64,000 bases of DNA from Nageia nagi (Eukaryota; Pinophyta), in assembly GCA_050084985.1 (NCBI GenBank), contig JBITNC010000001.1, positions 166,966,001-167,030,000 on the forward strand, given 5' to 3'. A program made the translations under genes and the position numbers. The notes beneath the pieces are model-generated. The model was not told where the DNA came from. It made no database searches and was given only the letters and a program-made list of their open reading frames with translations. Positions within the stretch are counted from its first letter, which is position 1; every line of letters starts with the position of its first letter. Below, piece after piece: positions 47,834 to 58,551 of the stretch.

Positions 47834-48508
47834 CCCACCATAAAGCCTTCACTGAGACCCTAGATCACATGAAATGAAAAATACTCCTAAATCCTATATT
47901 TCTTAAAAAAAAACTAAAAAGGTACAAACACAACCCTTATTAGAAACTAATATTATTGCTAGAGTTAGTAATGATTGTATTGAGGTATGGGAACCTAGAA
48001 GATCATTGATATAATATATCAAATTCCATGAAGATAAAAATGATATTTTATATTCCTTAATTGATATAAATTGGTTTCATTATCAACCATTAAAATATCC
48101 ACCTAGAATAAATGTTCAAGATATCAAGCTCATCTTTTTTACAATTTCCATAGTAGAGCAAGACATGCCAGAAAATCTTGTTATCATTTAAAAAATCTAA
48201 TTCAAGATTTGCATGATGAAGGTAAGTTTAAATTTGACCATAAAGTTTTAGATAAAAGATTACAATAGCATAGGGAAAAATTGGTACAAGATGGATCTTT
48301 TCACCTGTAAAATCAAAGACTAAGGATTTTCAACAACCCATTCTACAAATTAAGAAGCTAGAACTTGATTATCATGGGAAGAAACTATAGACTAATGTAG
48401 TAAGTGTTCCATAAGAGCAACAACAAGTTCCATAGGTACAATAAACATCAGTACCATGTATGATTCTTGATGTTGATCATATTTGGTTATTCTATAATTT
48501 TTTATAGT
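47834..48508 (+). pseudogene. gypsy gag, C-terminal part (element G)
   Basis: Begins HHKAFTETLDHMK, the same block as in B's gag, then CIEVWEPRRSL. The zinc knuckle near 48142-48185 reads YNFHSRARHARKSC, with the first Cys as Tyr, then YHLKNLIQDLHDEGKF. The C-terminus CMILDVDHIWLF matches B's MVLDVDGVWVIL. Stops are frequent. Confidence 0.72.
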
Positions 48509-51500
48509 TTTTTACTATTTTATTGCACTTTTTGTTTGTAATTACAGATGACACTAGTGTATTTCATAGTAAAATTTATCTTTTTTATGTGTTCATATCC
48601 AAGAAGAACCATTGGATTCTAGCAATGCCACTTTGTTAAGGGAAATTGTAATGTCATTCTTTATGTCTCTATGGTACTATCAGGAAATTGTAAGAATTCA
48701 TTTCTTATTGAGTGAGTATGAATGATTGCCAAATAAAGCAATTCATCATTATCTTCCTTGCATGATTGCTTTAATTGACATTATAAATTTTTATGTGTCT
48801 ATTTGATTTATTTAAAAAAAAATATTTTTAACATAAAAAAGCTTCACAATTATTTTATTTCTTTTTTAAACCTCCTCATGAACTATAGTAACACTGATAG
48901 AAGCATAATTTTTTAGAGGCATTTAGACTATTGCTTAGAAAACACCAATTAAAAATCTCTTCTTAAATGAGAGAGACCTAAGTTCCAATCCCACCTCTAA
49001 TGAATAGAAATATGAGGTGGGGATCATAACCAATAACAATAATCTCAATTAGGAAAAGTATTCAAAGAATAAGTACACCCATAACAAAATTGATATGCTG
49101 ACCTCTATCATCTCAGGTTCTACAACTCTTTTATGGTTTTGTTGAGTATTACAAACCAATGACATGTATATAAGACTCCTTATATATATCAATTCCCAAG
49201 TACTACATTATAGCTTTTGTGAGTAAGAGATCAAGTGATTGAAGAACTATGCACCCTATTCACTAAAATATCTTAGTAAACTATTGATGCAAAGAAAAAC
49301 CCTAATGTTTATAAGTTGGATATATTTATTTGTATATCTTTTATTTAAAAATTATAATAGAACATCTATCACCATATTGCCAGGTTTGAAGGATATATAT
49401 ATGATCTTCAACACTTTGAGAATCCTATGTAATGATAAAGTGACTTATATCAAGTGTGCTAATGAGTTCAATACAAATACATAGATCACCTATCGCAAAT
49501 GTGATTGTAAGATGTAAAATCAAACTCTATTATTTTATATACATCTATTATTCTAACAAAAACATCATAACTTCTATAATGCTTGTAGGATAAAGCAAGG
49601 TGTATACCATACATTTAACATAGACTCCCAACATCCAATCAAAGTGCAAATAAGATAAATAACTTGATGAACATAATTCATCACAAACTTGGTTTTTCAT
49701 ATTAATTCCATGTAAGAGAATGCTTGTTATGCATTTTGATATAATAAAATAACATTAACATATTTTTAATGGTAACAAAACTTTACTACATCTAATTAAA
49801 TATGTAAAAGCTTAAAGCTTCACATAATATATGTAGGATAATTGAATATATATTGAAAATCCTATTTTAACAAGTTCTTGTATAGAAACTCAAAAAATTC
49901 TAGAGTAGTTATAGTCTTCAAATATATATTTTTTTGGGCACTAGATATCTAGCCTTCAAAATTTTCCCCATACTTTGACACTCTATCTCATAGGTATACA
50001 TGCATGATCCATCAATCCATGCCATGGGGGTTATATACACTTCAATTATCCCATTATAAACATATTTTATTTAGCCCTTCATGCACATGGGTCATCGAGT
50101 CATGCCTATCATAGAATGACATCCCCCATGTCCATCCAAGATTAATTGAACTATATTTATGTGGACTATAAATAGGTTGATTAACCCACACATCATATCA
50201 ACCTACCTCAAATTTACCACCATACATTAATCTATGATGTTCAATTAACCTCAATAATATATTGAGGATGTAATTAATGACCTTGGGTAATTGAATTATA
50301 TTTATGTAGCATATACGTAGTTCAATTAACTATCTCAAAGTTTAATGGATGCCAACTATCATACATGCATCCATCAATACAAAGGTTAATCAAACTATAA
50401 TTAACAAATTAAAAAAAGTTTCATTAACCCCTCTTAAATTTATATGAAAAGATGGTCATTCTCATTCATATTTTATGCATGCTTGCATGTGGATATTGTA
50501 GGGAGATCTTAGATGGGTAGGAAACTTTGATACTAGGTAGTTTTTTAATTCCCTAAATATTTTTTTTCATTTTACAATGCATGAGTGTCCATGCATTCAT
50601 GTCCTTTATTTTTTATTATGATCATTTCATTCCATAAGACTGCATTTTGATGAGGCATTTCTCCCAAAAATTATCCTGCCTTTTAAATGTATCAATTTTA
50701 TGCATATTCTATGAGCATTGTAGTTCATGAAACTATATCTTAGTTATAAAACTCTACTTGATCCATTAGAAATGTATGTATAATGATTCATTCACCATAC
50801 ACAAATTTCTACTAGGGTTTTGAATTAAAATTTGGAGGCTAGATAGTCTAGTTTCTTAGCTCACTCAAAAGTACTTTATTAAATATCTTAAGAAACAAAG
50901 CACACCATAGATGGAAGTGCTTTTTCATAATATTTTGTAAGAAATAAATAAATGGAAATAATCTCATAAATATCTCGGGATACCATTCTCTTTTCTTCAA
51001 ACCATCTATTGACTTCATAAACTTGCTTATCTATGGAATTGGACCATGAATGAGGATTGGAACTAACATCCTTAACTCTTGATAGAGAGCTCTACATGGA
51101 GATAACACTCCTAGGATAAGGGAATTTAAGGGTAAAGGAAAAAAATTTATCATATGCATTGCACTTATTGTTTAAGTATTTATTTTGGCTTTCAATACAC
51201 TTATACTTGAAAAGCCAAACTAGATAGTTTAGCAATAAGCAAAATGCTTATTGTAAATTCTATTCCTTTAGCCTTAACTTTCCCCATGTCCCAATAATGA
51301 GTAAGCTCCATAGTGAACTCTGTATCAAATACTACTAAATTTTTTCAATACACCAACAACCAACAACATGGATGGAGATCTTTGAAGGTACATTATTTAA
51401 TGTCATCCTTAATATGAAACATTTTTAATTCTTAAAATGGAACTTTTATATCTTATTGACTATGAAGATTGATATATATAAGCTAGATTAAATACCAAAT

Positions 51501-52881
51501 ATTTTTTTACAAGTTAATTACTTGAAGGAAAATAAAGGGCATTCTTCAAATATTTTTAGTCCAAAAAATTGTATTTGTATCATGCATATTATCAAAATCA
51601 CTAGGCCTCATTTGTTCTTCTACATTTTTTTTTTCATGCAAGTAGAATACATAAATTTGTTTGCATGCAACTAGAGCACACAAATTTTAGGGGGTAAAAA
51701 TTTGTTGGTTGAGGATGGTTTGTGGATATTGAAATATTTGTTGATAAATTTTGGTTTAGAGATGTTATTTAAATATAAATATACTATGACAATGACAAGG
51801 TTACATGGAAGTAAATGTATATCAAGTAAAAATTTGAGAGTGATAGATGTGTATATATTTAGTAGTGCTTTAATGAGACTTTGGTCTTTGATTCTTGATT
51901 CCTACTTAGCTTTCACTTGACATGGGCCTAGAAATAAAAATTGTAGTAGCCCCAATTAGTAGGTGGATTTTGAAGGATATTTTTTGATGGGTATGATCAT
52001 ATTAATGATTAGTCAAATCCCAAATTATTTAGCCAAGTAACTAACACTTATGTTAACTACACTTTGATCTTTGATCTTGATTACTACTTATCTCTCACTT
52101 GATGGAACTTTCATGTATTCTTCCACATTTTGTATAAATATACTCTGCATGCAAGTAGAACACATATAAAGGTTATGTTGTTATAATTTGAGTGATTTTA
52201 CTAACATGGGCTATAGTTTATATATAGATACATTATGCATATAGTTATACAAGGGCATTCACAAAAATAAGAGTGGCTAGTTGAATATGTTGAAGTATAT
52301 GATTATTGGTTTAGATACATCCTCATGGAGTGCTCACTTCAATAAGGATGTTTGAGCATCAGGTTCACTACATGCTCACTTAATTGGTAATAAGTATAAT
52401 TTTTGGGCAATGTGCAAAATATCCATGTATGTTTTGAAACCATTTTGTCTTGATTACACAAATATCCAATGGGGAAGCATGATGAACATCATGTTTTAGA
52501 AAGAGATCATCAGAATAACTAAATTCCAATGTTAACATGGATTTATATCATTTAAGTCTGGATAGTTTACAATGTTACCTTCAAACACATTTTGAGTCTA
52601 ATTAAATGCTATAAGGAGAAGGAGGAGTAAGTCCAAATTATTGAAGGGGAACTTGTTGCAATGAAAATTGAGCTAGAAAGTAGAATAATATAAAATAAAA
52701 ATTACTCTTCAATCTTCATTGAACCTCAAATTATATAACATAGATAAAACATGTTGTAATTGCAAAATGATATTCAATCTTAGTTCAAGCTACAATTTGC
52801 CCTTAGAAGGGACTTTTACAAATGTATGTGCCAAAATAATAGTGTTAGATCTCCATTGTTCTTGGGTTGCTTGCTTCTTTT
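48509..52881. other. no gene recognised
   Basis: 4.4 kb of AT-rich sequence between G and H. Direct words GCATGCAASTAGARCACA recur at about 51660 and 52145, and a TTTGATYTTGATTNCTACTTA section recurs at about 51885 and 52070, suggesting an old duplication of about 200-480 bases. Repeated TTGAATTATATTTATG words appear near 50130 and 50290. Short open frames (49239-49484, 51702-51920) show no family. Confidence 0.4.
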
Positions 52882-52886
52882 CTTGA

Positions 52887-53498
52887 TGTAGACAACCTGT
52901 AAATCCTACACACATGCAAGAGACAATAACATCAAAGCATCTATGTGTAACATTGTATTAAAATGAAACTAGCATAAAACAATAAAAGAAATGAGTTCAT
53001 GAGATTTTGGCAGCATTACCCTACTTCCAAATTGGGTTCAATTGGGGTTAATTTGGATCATCAATATTGCTTAGTATTAGCTTGTATTTATAGATTTTCA
53101 GGTGAGATGTTTCAAGGATGGAAAGGGGAAGCGAAGAGTCACCGTAAGTCGTAACTGACCTCCTCTATCCACCTCATCATGGAAGATAAAGCACTTTAAC
53201 TTCCTTTTTTGATTTTTATTCAGCTGTTGCAGAGTCACCAGTGTTTGTATATCGAACGTCGACGATTTACTTGAAACACCGGTGTTCGATATAGAACACC
53301 GGTGACTGGTTGACTATATTAAAATGATCGCCTAAACATCAAATTTCATAAAAAAGGGGTCATATGACTATTCATTTTACATACACTCGATGAGAGCTAT
53401 CCAATAATAGGGTTTCTAAACCTATTTTATGATATTACACCGAGTTATGACTATTCTAATGTTTACTTAGTTAACAAGGGACATTTTAAGTGTCTACA
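52887..53498 (-). repeat. 3' LTR of element H
   Basis: 612 bp bounded by a perfect 8-bp inverted repeat, TGTAGACA at 52887-52894 and TGTCTACA at 53491-53498, directly next to a polypurine tract. A different LTR family from B, C, E and G. Carries the palindromic motif array described separately. Confidence 0.82.
53235..53304. promoter_or_regulatory. phased CACCGG-motif array with 11-bp palindrome in the H LTR
   Basis: Units start at 53235 (TCACCAGTGTTTG), 53256 (ACGTCGACGATTTA), 53276 and 53296 (both CACCGGTG-containing), spaced 21, 20 and 20. The last two form a perfect inverted repeat CACCGGTGTTC-GATATA-GAACACCGGTG (53277-53304). Confidence 0.6.
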
Positions 53499-53512
53499 TT
53501 TTGCCCCTTTTT
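53499..53512 (-). other. polypurine tract of element H
   Basis: AAAAAGGGGCAAAA on -, directly before TGTAGACA. Confidence 0.8.
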
Positions 53513-53992
53513 GAAATTATCAACCAAAAAATGTGATTGATGATTTCAAAAATATGGAAGGGGAAGCTTTGTTGCTCGACTGTTTATTGTTTCCTTTTTA
53601 CAATGTAAGTTTTGACTCAATTCTTAGGTGAATCAAAACTTTTGATTTATCAAAATATGATAAAATGTGTTTTCTTTTTTACATTTGATGTAATTTTGAA
53701 AACAAGTTTGCATATACCTTAGAAGTAACTATTTTCGGTATGAAAATGTGTTGAGCTTGTGTGATAGCTACATGACATTCTTGTTATGTCATTTTATGTG
53801 TCTAAGCACACATGTACTGTGTAAGCCTTCCTTAGTATATGAATTTTGATGGCATTGTCTTTTGTCCCGACAACAGGGTTTCAAGATGATCTCATGTAAC
53901 AAAGATGCATCACACTTTATCATTATTTGATTTCCTTGACCAATTTAAGGCTATTTTTGAGAAAAAACTTAATGTTTTTAGGGTTATTTCCA
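53513..53992. other. no gene recognised (between 3' LTR and motif array, element H)
   Basis: AT-rich, unique. Possible distal promoter of the PMD gene. Confidence 0.35.
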
Positions 53993-54115
53993 AACACGGT
54001 GTTTTACTTCCAATCACCAGCATTTAATTTCGATCACCGGCGTTCGTCTTTAAGTCATCGACATTTATTAACAATCACCGATGTTCGTATTTAGGTCACC
54101 GGTTTTTGAAAAAGG
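53993..54115 (+). promoter_or_regulatory. phased six-unit motif array upstream of the PMD gene (element H)
   Basis: Degenerate units of TCACCGGNGTTCGT start at 53993, 54014, 54034, 54055, 54075 and 54096, spaced 21, 20, 21, 20 and 21 bases. That is about two helical turns each. The array ends about 120 bases before the PMD start at 54231. It is richer in CG than its surroundings. Confidence 0.65.
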
Positions 54116-54230
54116 AAAAGTTTTTGTCCTTTTCTCATATGTTTCTTAGCTATCCCTTTCATTATCCGCCAGGGCTATTTATCATTGTTGATTCATCGAT
54201 TCCCATCCGTTGATATCCCTCACACTCACT

Positions 54231-56641
54231 ATGCCTCCATGTAGGCGTTCTGCTGGATGTTCTTGACCTATCCGGGAAGAGGTAAGGTTTTGTACTAACC
54301 TCCTTTTCTATTTTTTGTTTATAGTTTGCAATTTACCTATTTAATTTAAAAATTGCAACCGTGAATGTTATTAAAAAACTTTTTTTGATCATTTGTATAG
54401 GATAAATTTCGTAGATTAGGCTTTTATTTGTGTTTTTTATGCATTTTTTCCTATTTCCATCGCGATCACTGACCTGAGCTAAGCGGCTAACAGAAATGCT
54501 AGTGTTTGAAGGTCAAACACTGGCGACTGAGTGTAGAGGATTACAAATGCTAGCGTTTAGTTATGAAATGCCATTTTTTCCTATTTTTTTGACTAACTTT
54601 TGACATCATATAGGTTCGAGATGTTTTTGAGCCTCAAGGTAGATATCCTTCAATTTTATAGGAGGGCCAAGATTTTTTGGATCCTACCGATCATGCCTTT
54701 TTTAGGTCCATTGGTTTTGGAGTGGGCCCATACATGGTTTGCATTCATTGGGACTATCCTCTATTAGCTGCATTATTAGATAGATGGGATGCAATTACAT
54801 GCACTTTTCATCTTCCGATAGGGGAGATGACTATTACAGTAGAGGATATACATAGACTATATAGACTCCCCATTCATGGATGGAGGATTTTACCTGTAGT
54901 TGATAGAGCAGGAGCTCTACCTACCATTTCTTATTTGTATGGAGCTGATCAAGTTGACACTATTATTTCTAAGATTATTTTAGGAGCTATCAGATATTAT
55001 CAGTATTGGCTAGAGGATCAGTAGAGGACAATCCAATTTTCATAGTTGATGGGATTAGTTCAGTGCTATGCTCTCCCTGATACTGGCAGCGGGAGGTTTC
55101 CATGGTCATTATTACCTATCATTGTAGATATGATACGACACAGCATAGTGTATGCTTGGGCACCCACATTATTGGCTCAAATTTATAGGGAGTTGTTTTT
55201 CTATTCGCAGGGGCACAGGGCCTCTTTATCAATCACTGTTACATTACAAGTGTGGACCTATGAGCATATTATGTTGGCTCATCCTTTAGGATTACCAATA
55301 CCCAGATTTGATAGCCGCTCAGATTATGTGGCTGGTATAGTCAGATGGTGTGAGGACTATTATATTCACCCATCAGATGGAGTCCATCGAGATGTGGACT
55401 ATTACCGTCACATGCTTAGTCACTTGATTCCTGATCAAGTGAGATTTAGACCTTACCACTCATATCCTGTATGGAGAGAGCTCACAGCTGAGCTTACTGG
55501 CATCTGATAGTCACATGTTTTGAGTGGTTGCAGGGTAGATTTTCTAGAGTACTTTCATTTTGAGCAAGTGCACTGTCAGTTTGGTTTGATTCAGGATGTG
55601 CCTACCCTAGCAATGCCATACCAGAGGGAGGGTACTATTCCAATCGAGGGTGTACAACCACTAGTTTATGCAAAGCCTGATCCTACTCAGGAGGAGAGAC
55701 CATTAGAGGATGATATTGGAGAGGATGATGTAGGAGTGTTCGAGGCTTTTAGAGCCTGGTGGGATGAGGGAGACGATGGTATAGGGGGTCGACGAATACG
55801 TTGATGCATTGATGTTACCGATGAGCTGGGTACAGCAGTAGTAGAGGGAGAGGTAGGTGAGGAGCCTATAGGAGTGACAACTATAGGAGATGAGACTATG
55901 GGAGTTAAGGCTGCAGGTGAGGAAGTCATGGTGGATGCTCCTGATGAGTTGGCTCCTAAGGAGGAGGCTATAGGTGTTGGTGAGGAGAGAGCTACCCTAG
56001 AGAGTACGTGCAGAGTCGAGGAGGTGCCTACTACTCAGGTACCTAGCATTGATACTTTGCTAGGAGACATTTATGAGCTGAGACACCAGTTAGCATAGGC
56101 ACACTCACACATGTATAGATACAGAGCTGAGTGAGATAGATATAGACATGAGAGAGATGAGGCCTGTTCTTCTCTACAGGGAGCTCAAGCTCATCAATTT
56201 GATGCAACATCAACTTCTAAGGGTGAGCCTTTAGTTGTTCATCATGTTATTTATCAGTAGCAAGATTTTTATAGCAGCATAGTACAATCATGGCTGATAG
56301 GTGTTCCAACTTTTACTCTGGGGGCTTAGTATCCTATACCTCCAGATAGTTATATACCTATAGACATCTTAGCTTATTAGGTAGGTAGTAATGTACGGGG
56401 CACAGTTGGATCACCTAGCAGGACCCAGAGGTCTCAAGGTCTTTCTAGCAGGAGTGGTACACCTTGGGCATCTCCCTTAGGGGGTGTTGGTTCAGTCAAG
56501 TTACGAGAGGCTCAGCATCTAGGCAGTCCTACAGGATCTGTAGGCACTACTCCTACAGGTTAGAGCATCAGAGATACTGATGGATGGTAGAGATGACCTA
56601 GTAGTCCTAGCAGACCAGGTAGTGGTTGGGGTAGTCCATGA
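54231..56641 (+). pseudogene. plant mobile domain (PMD/MAIN-like) gene, element H, two exons
   Basis: Exon 1 54231-54281 starts ATGCCTCCATG and ends GAG/GTAAGG; intron 54282-54613 (332 bp, ends CATATAG); exon 2 from 54614 in phase 0, the same arrangement as copy C. Exon 2 keeps one frame for about 2 kb to TGA 56639-56641. The PMD core reads LLAALLDRWDAITCTFHLPI, GEMTITVEDIHRLYRLPIHG; then SIVYAWAPTLLAQIYREL and QVWTYEHIMLAHPLG. An acidic region (55680-55960) and a coiled coil (YELRHQLA...RHERDEACSSLQ) follow. In-frame stops: 54264 TGA, 54659 TAG, 55022 TAG, 55043 TAG, 55505 TGA, 55508 TAG, 55802 TGA, 56096 TAG and several to the end, with no frameshift seen. Antisense to pol. Function unknown. 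Confidence 0.85.
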
Positions 56642-57123
56642 GGATATTGTTTTTGTGATGTTATCTTTCTATATGTTTATTATACCCATGTAGTTTTTAT
56701 TTGATGATGATGTTAGGATGACCGTTTGCTAGACTGTTATGATGTATGGATGGACCTTTGATATTCATTGTATGACATATGATGTTATGATGATTTTCAT
56801 TTTATATGTGGATGGGTATAATGTGATGTTATGTAGCTCATAATCATCTTTTAATTACTTGATGATGAATGGATGTTAATGATAGATGTAATCTCGAAAT
56901 GTATGATGTATGGTTTTGAGGATATCTTTTTATAATTTATGATGATAAAATATATATCAACAAATTAATTTGATGATGTTATTGATCCTCAAAAGTAGTT
57001 TAATAATAAGTATGAGTGAACAAATGAATCTAAGATACGTTATTTAAGGACATGATTTTATTATATTTTTGCGGAATCAGATGCATCATTTTCCGTACTT
57101 GGCAATTTTACAATGGACATAAC
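56642..57123. other. no gene recognised (3' of PMD gene, element H)
   Basis: TGATGATG-rich sequence, likely the 3' untranslated region of the PMD gene, then AT-rich spacer. Confidence 0.4.
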
Positions 57124-57540
57124 GACATGACAAACTAATGACTTATAGGTACATATGAACATTAACTTTATCTTGGTCAGGGGAATAATAAGTAATCATT
57201 CTTATCCTTTCCAAAGAAAAGCAATTTTAATAATGTTCAAAGGTAATGGATGATGGTAAAATGAATTGACATGACACACTAGTGACCTAATGGATGCATA
57301 TGAACATTAACTTTATCTTGGTCAGGGGAACGATAAATAATCATTCTTATCCTTTCCAAAGAAAAGCAATTTTAATAATGTTCAAAGGTAATGGATGATG
57401 GTAAAATGAATTGACATGACACACTAGTGACCTAATGGATGCATATGAACATTAACTTTATCTTGGTCAGGGGAATGATAAATAATCATTCTTATCCTTC
57501 CCAAAGAAAAGCAATTTTAATAATGTTCAAAGGTAATAGT
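57124..57540. repeat. 145-bp tandem repeat, about 2.9 units
   Basis: Units start at GACATGACA (57124, 57268, 57413). The word AACATTAACTTTATC recurs at 57158, 57303 and 57448, 145 bases apart. Units 2 and 3 differ at only a few positions, unit 1 at more, so the last duplication is recent. Lies between pol and the PMD gene of element H. Confidence 0.93.
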
Positions 57541-57977
57541 AATCTTGAATGATTTAACAAAACAACACAAGTGGTTTCAGACACACACAATATGCAACTT
57601 ATGACAACAGATTAGGTGATTTTAGCTTAACAACCAAGTTATTACAACATCTACCTTATCTTTCTTTATTTCTAGATCTAATAACCCAAGATGATATCAA
57701 ACATTATTGTTATATGTTGATGAGAGAATCTAAGAAACTCTAGTGTGTGCAGTGAGGTTCATTTCCCTTCTTAGATCATTTGAGATGAAATATCCTAGAG
57801 ACATCAATAAGCTAGTCTATCCATATGAAACGTATAGAGGTCCATAGGAAAGAAGGTCGCTAACCAAAATGGACATATCGCCACTCATAAGGTATACCCC
57901 ATTGCCAGACAGGTGTCCATAGCCCCGATGAGGATTAACCCCTTGATCTCTATATAACCCAAGAATCTTTGTAGCAC
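57541..57977. other. no gene recognised
   Basis: Unique AT-rich spacer of element H between the tandem repeat and a polypurine stretch. The open frame on - at 57817-58134 consists of a Lys run from the A-tract and unremarkable sequence, so it is not called. Confidence 0.35.
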
Positions 57978-58042
57978 TTTTTCTCTCTCTTTTTTTTGTC
58001 ATCTCTTTTTTCTTTCTTCTTTTTTTTTTTTTTTTTTTTTTA
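57978..58042 (-). repeat. 65-base purine-rich low-complexity tract
   Basis: On - A-runs with AAGAAG and GAGAGAG, almost no pyrimidine. It is inside the element, about 4.5 kb from the LTR, so it is not the 3' primer tract; it may be a simple repeat or a second plus-strand priming site. Confidence 0.6.
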
Positions 58043-58551
58043 CTATTAAATGATTCTTGGATCCGAGATGGAGCAAATAATAGGATAGACACATAACTTT
58101 CACTCTTAATGTCTCTTAGAATGACTTCATTCAAATTCTCTTCGAATTTTTTAATGTTATAAGTGTTTGGAGTTTATTGATTTTCCCTCAAACACAAACT
58201 TTATGTTTTTCTATCATATGTGGTATATCATCTCTTTATGAAAGAAAAGACAAAGGGAATGTAATGATAACAAGGATATTATTCTAAAATGACCTTTTCA
58301 CACATTACACATTTACGGGATAACCACTTTTACAATGACATACAACATATACTCACATCATACAAGGGCAGGGCACCCTATTGCCAAGTAACCTCTAGAT
58401 GTTTCCATCTAGGTAGATTTTATAATTTTATAATTTTTATGTATTTTATATTTTTCAAATTTTTAGGATTTTAAATTTTCTTTTTTATTTTTTTTATTTA
58501 GGGTTTTATAGTTTTTCTCGGGAATCTATTCAGGATGCGTTCAAATCGAGT
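58043..58551. other. no gene recognised
   Basis: AT-rich spacer downstream of the extra ORF of element H. Confidence 0.35.

Larger units (their letters stand above)
28852..48510 (+). mobile_element. gypsy element G (5' LTR and gag), interrupted by B and C
   Basis: A + strand LTR of the E/B type ends at 29594. It is followed by a decayed primer site and gag, which runs to 31319. Gag resumes at 47834, directly after element B, with the HHKAF block that B's own gag has at the same place. Thus B lies inside G's gag. The sequence is followable to the gag C-terminus near 48508; no pol, PMD gene or 3' LTR of G was found. Confidence 0.8.

Noticed and set aside
31315-47838. Perfect target duplication for element B
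   Set aside because: Flanks CTCTT and CCCAC do not match; insertion is supported instead by the resumed gag frame of G.
57978-58042. True 3' polypurine tract of element H
   Set aside because: It is 4.5 kb inside the element; the tract at 53499-53512 next to the TGTAGACA LTR start fits far better.
57817-58134. Lys-run protein on - downstream of the extra ORF
   Set aside because: Its charge comes from a low-complexity A tract, and no other motif is present.
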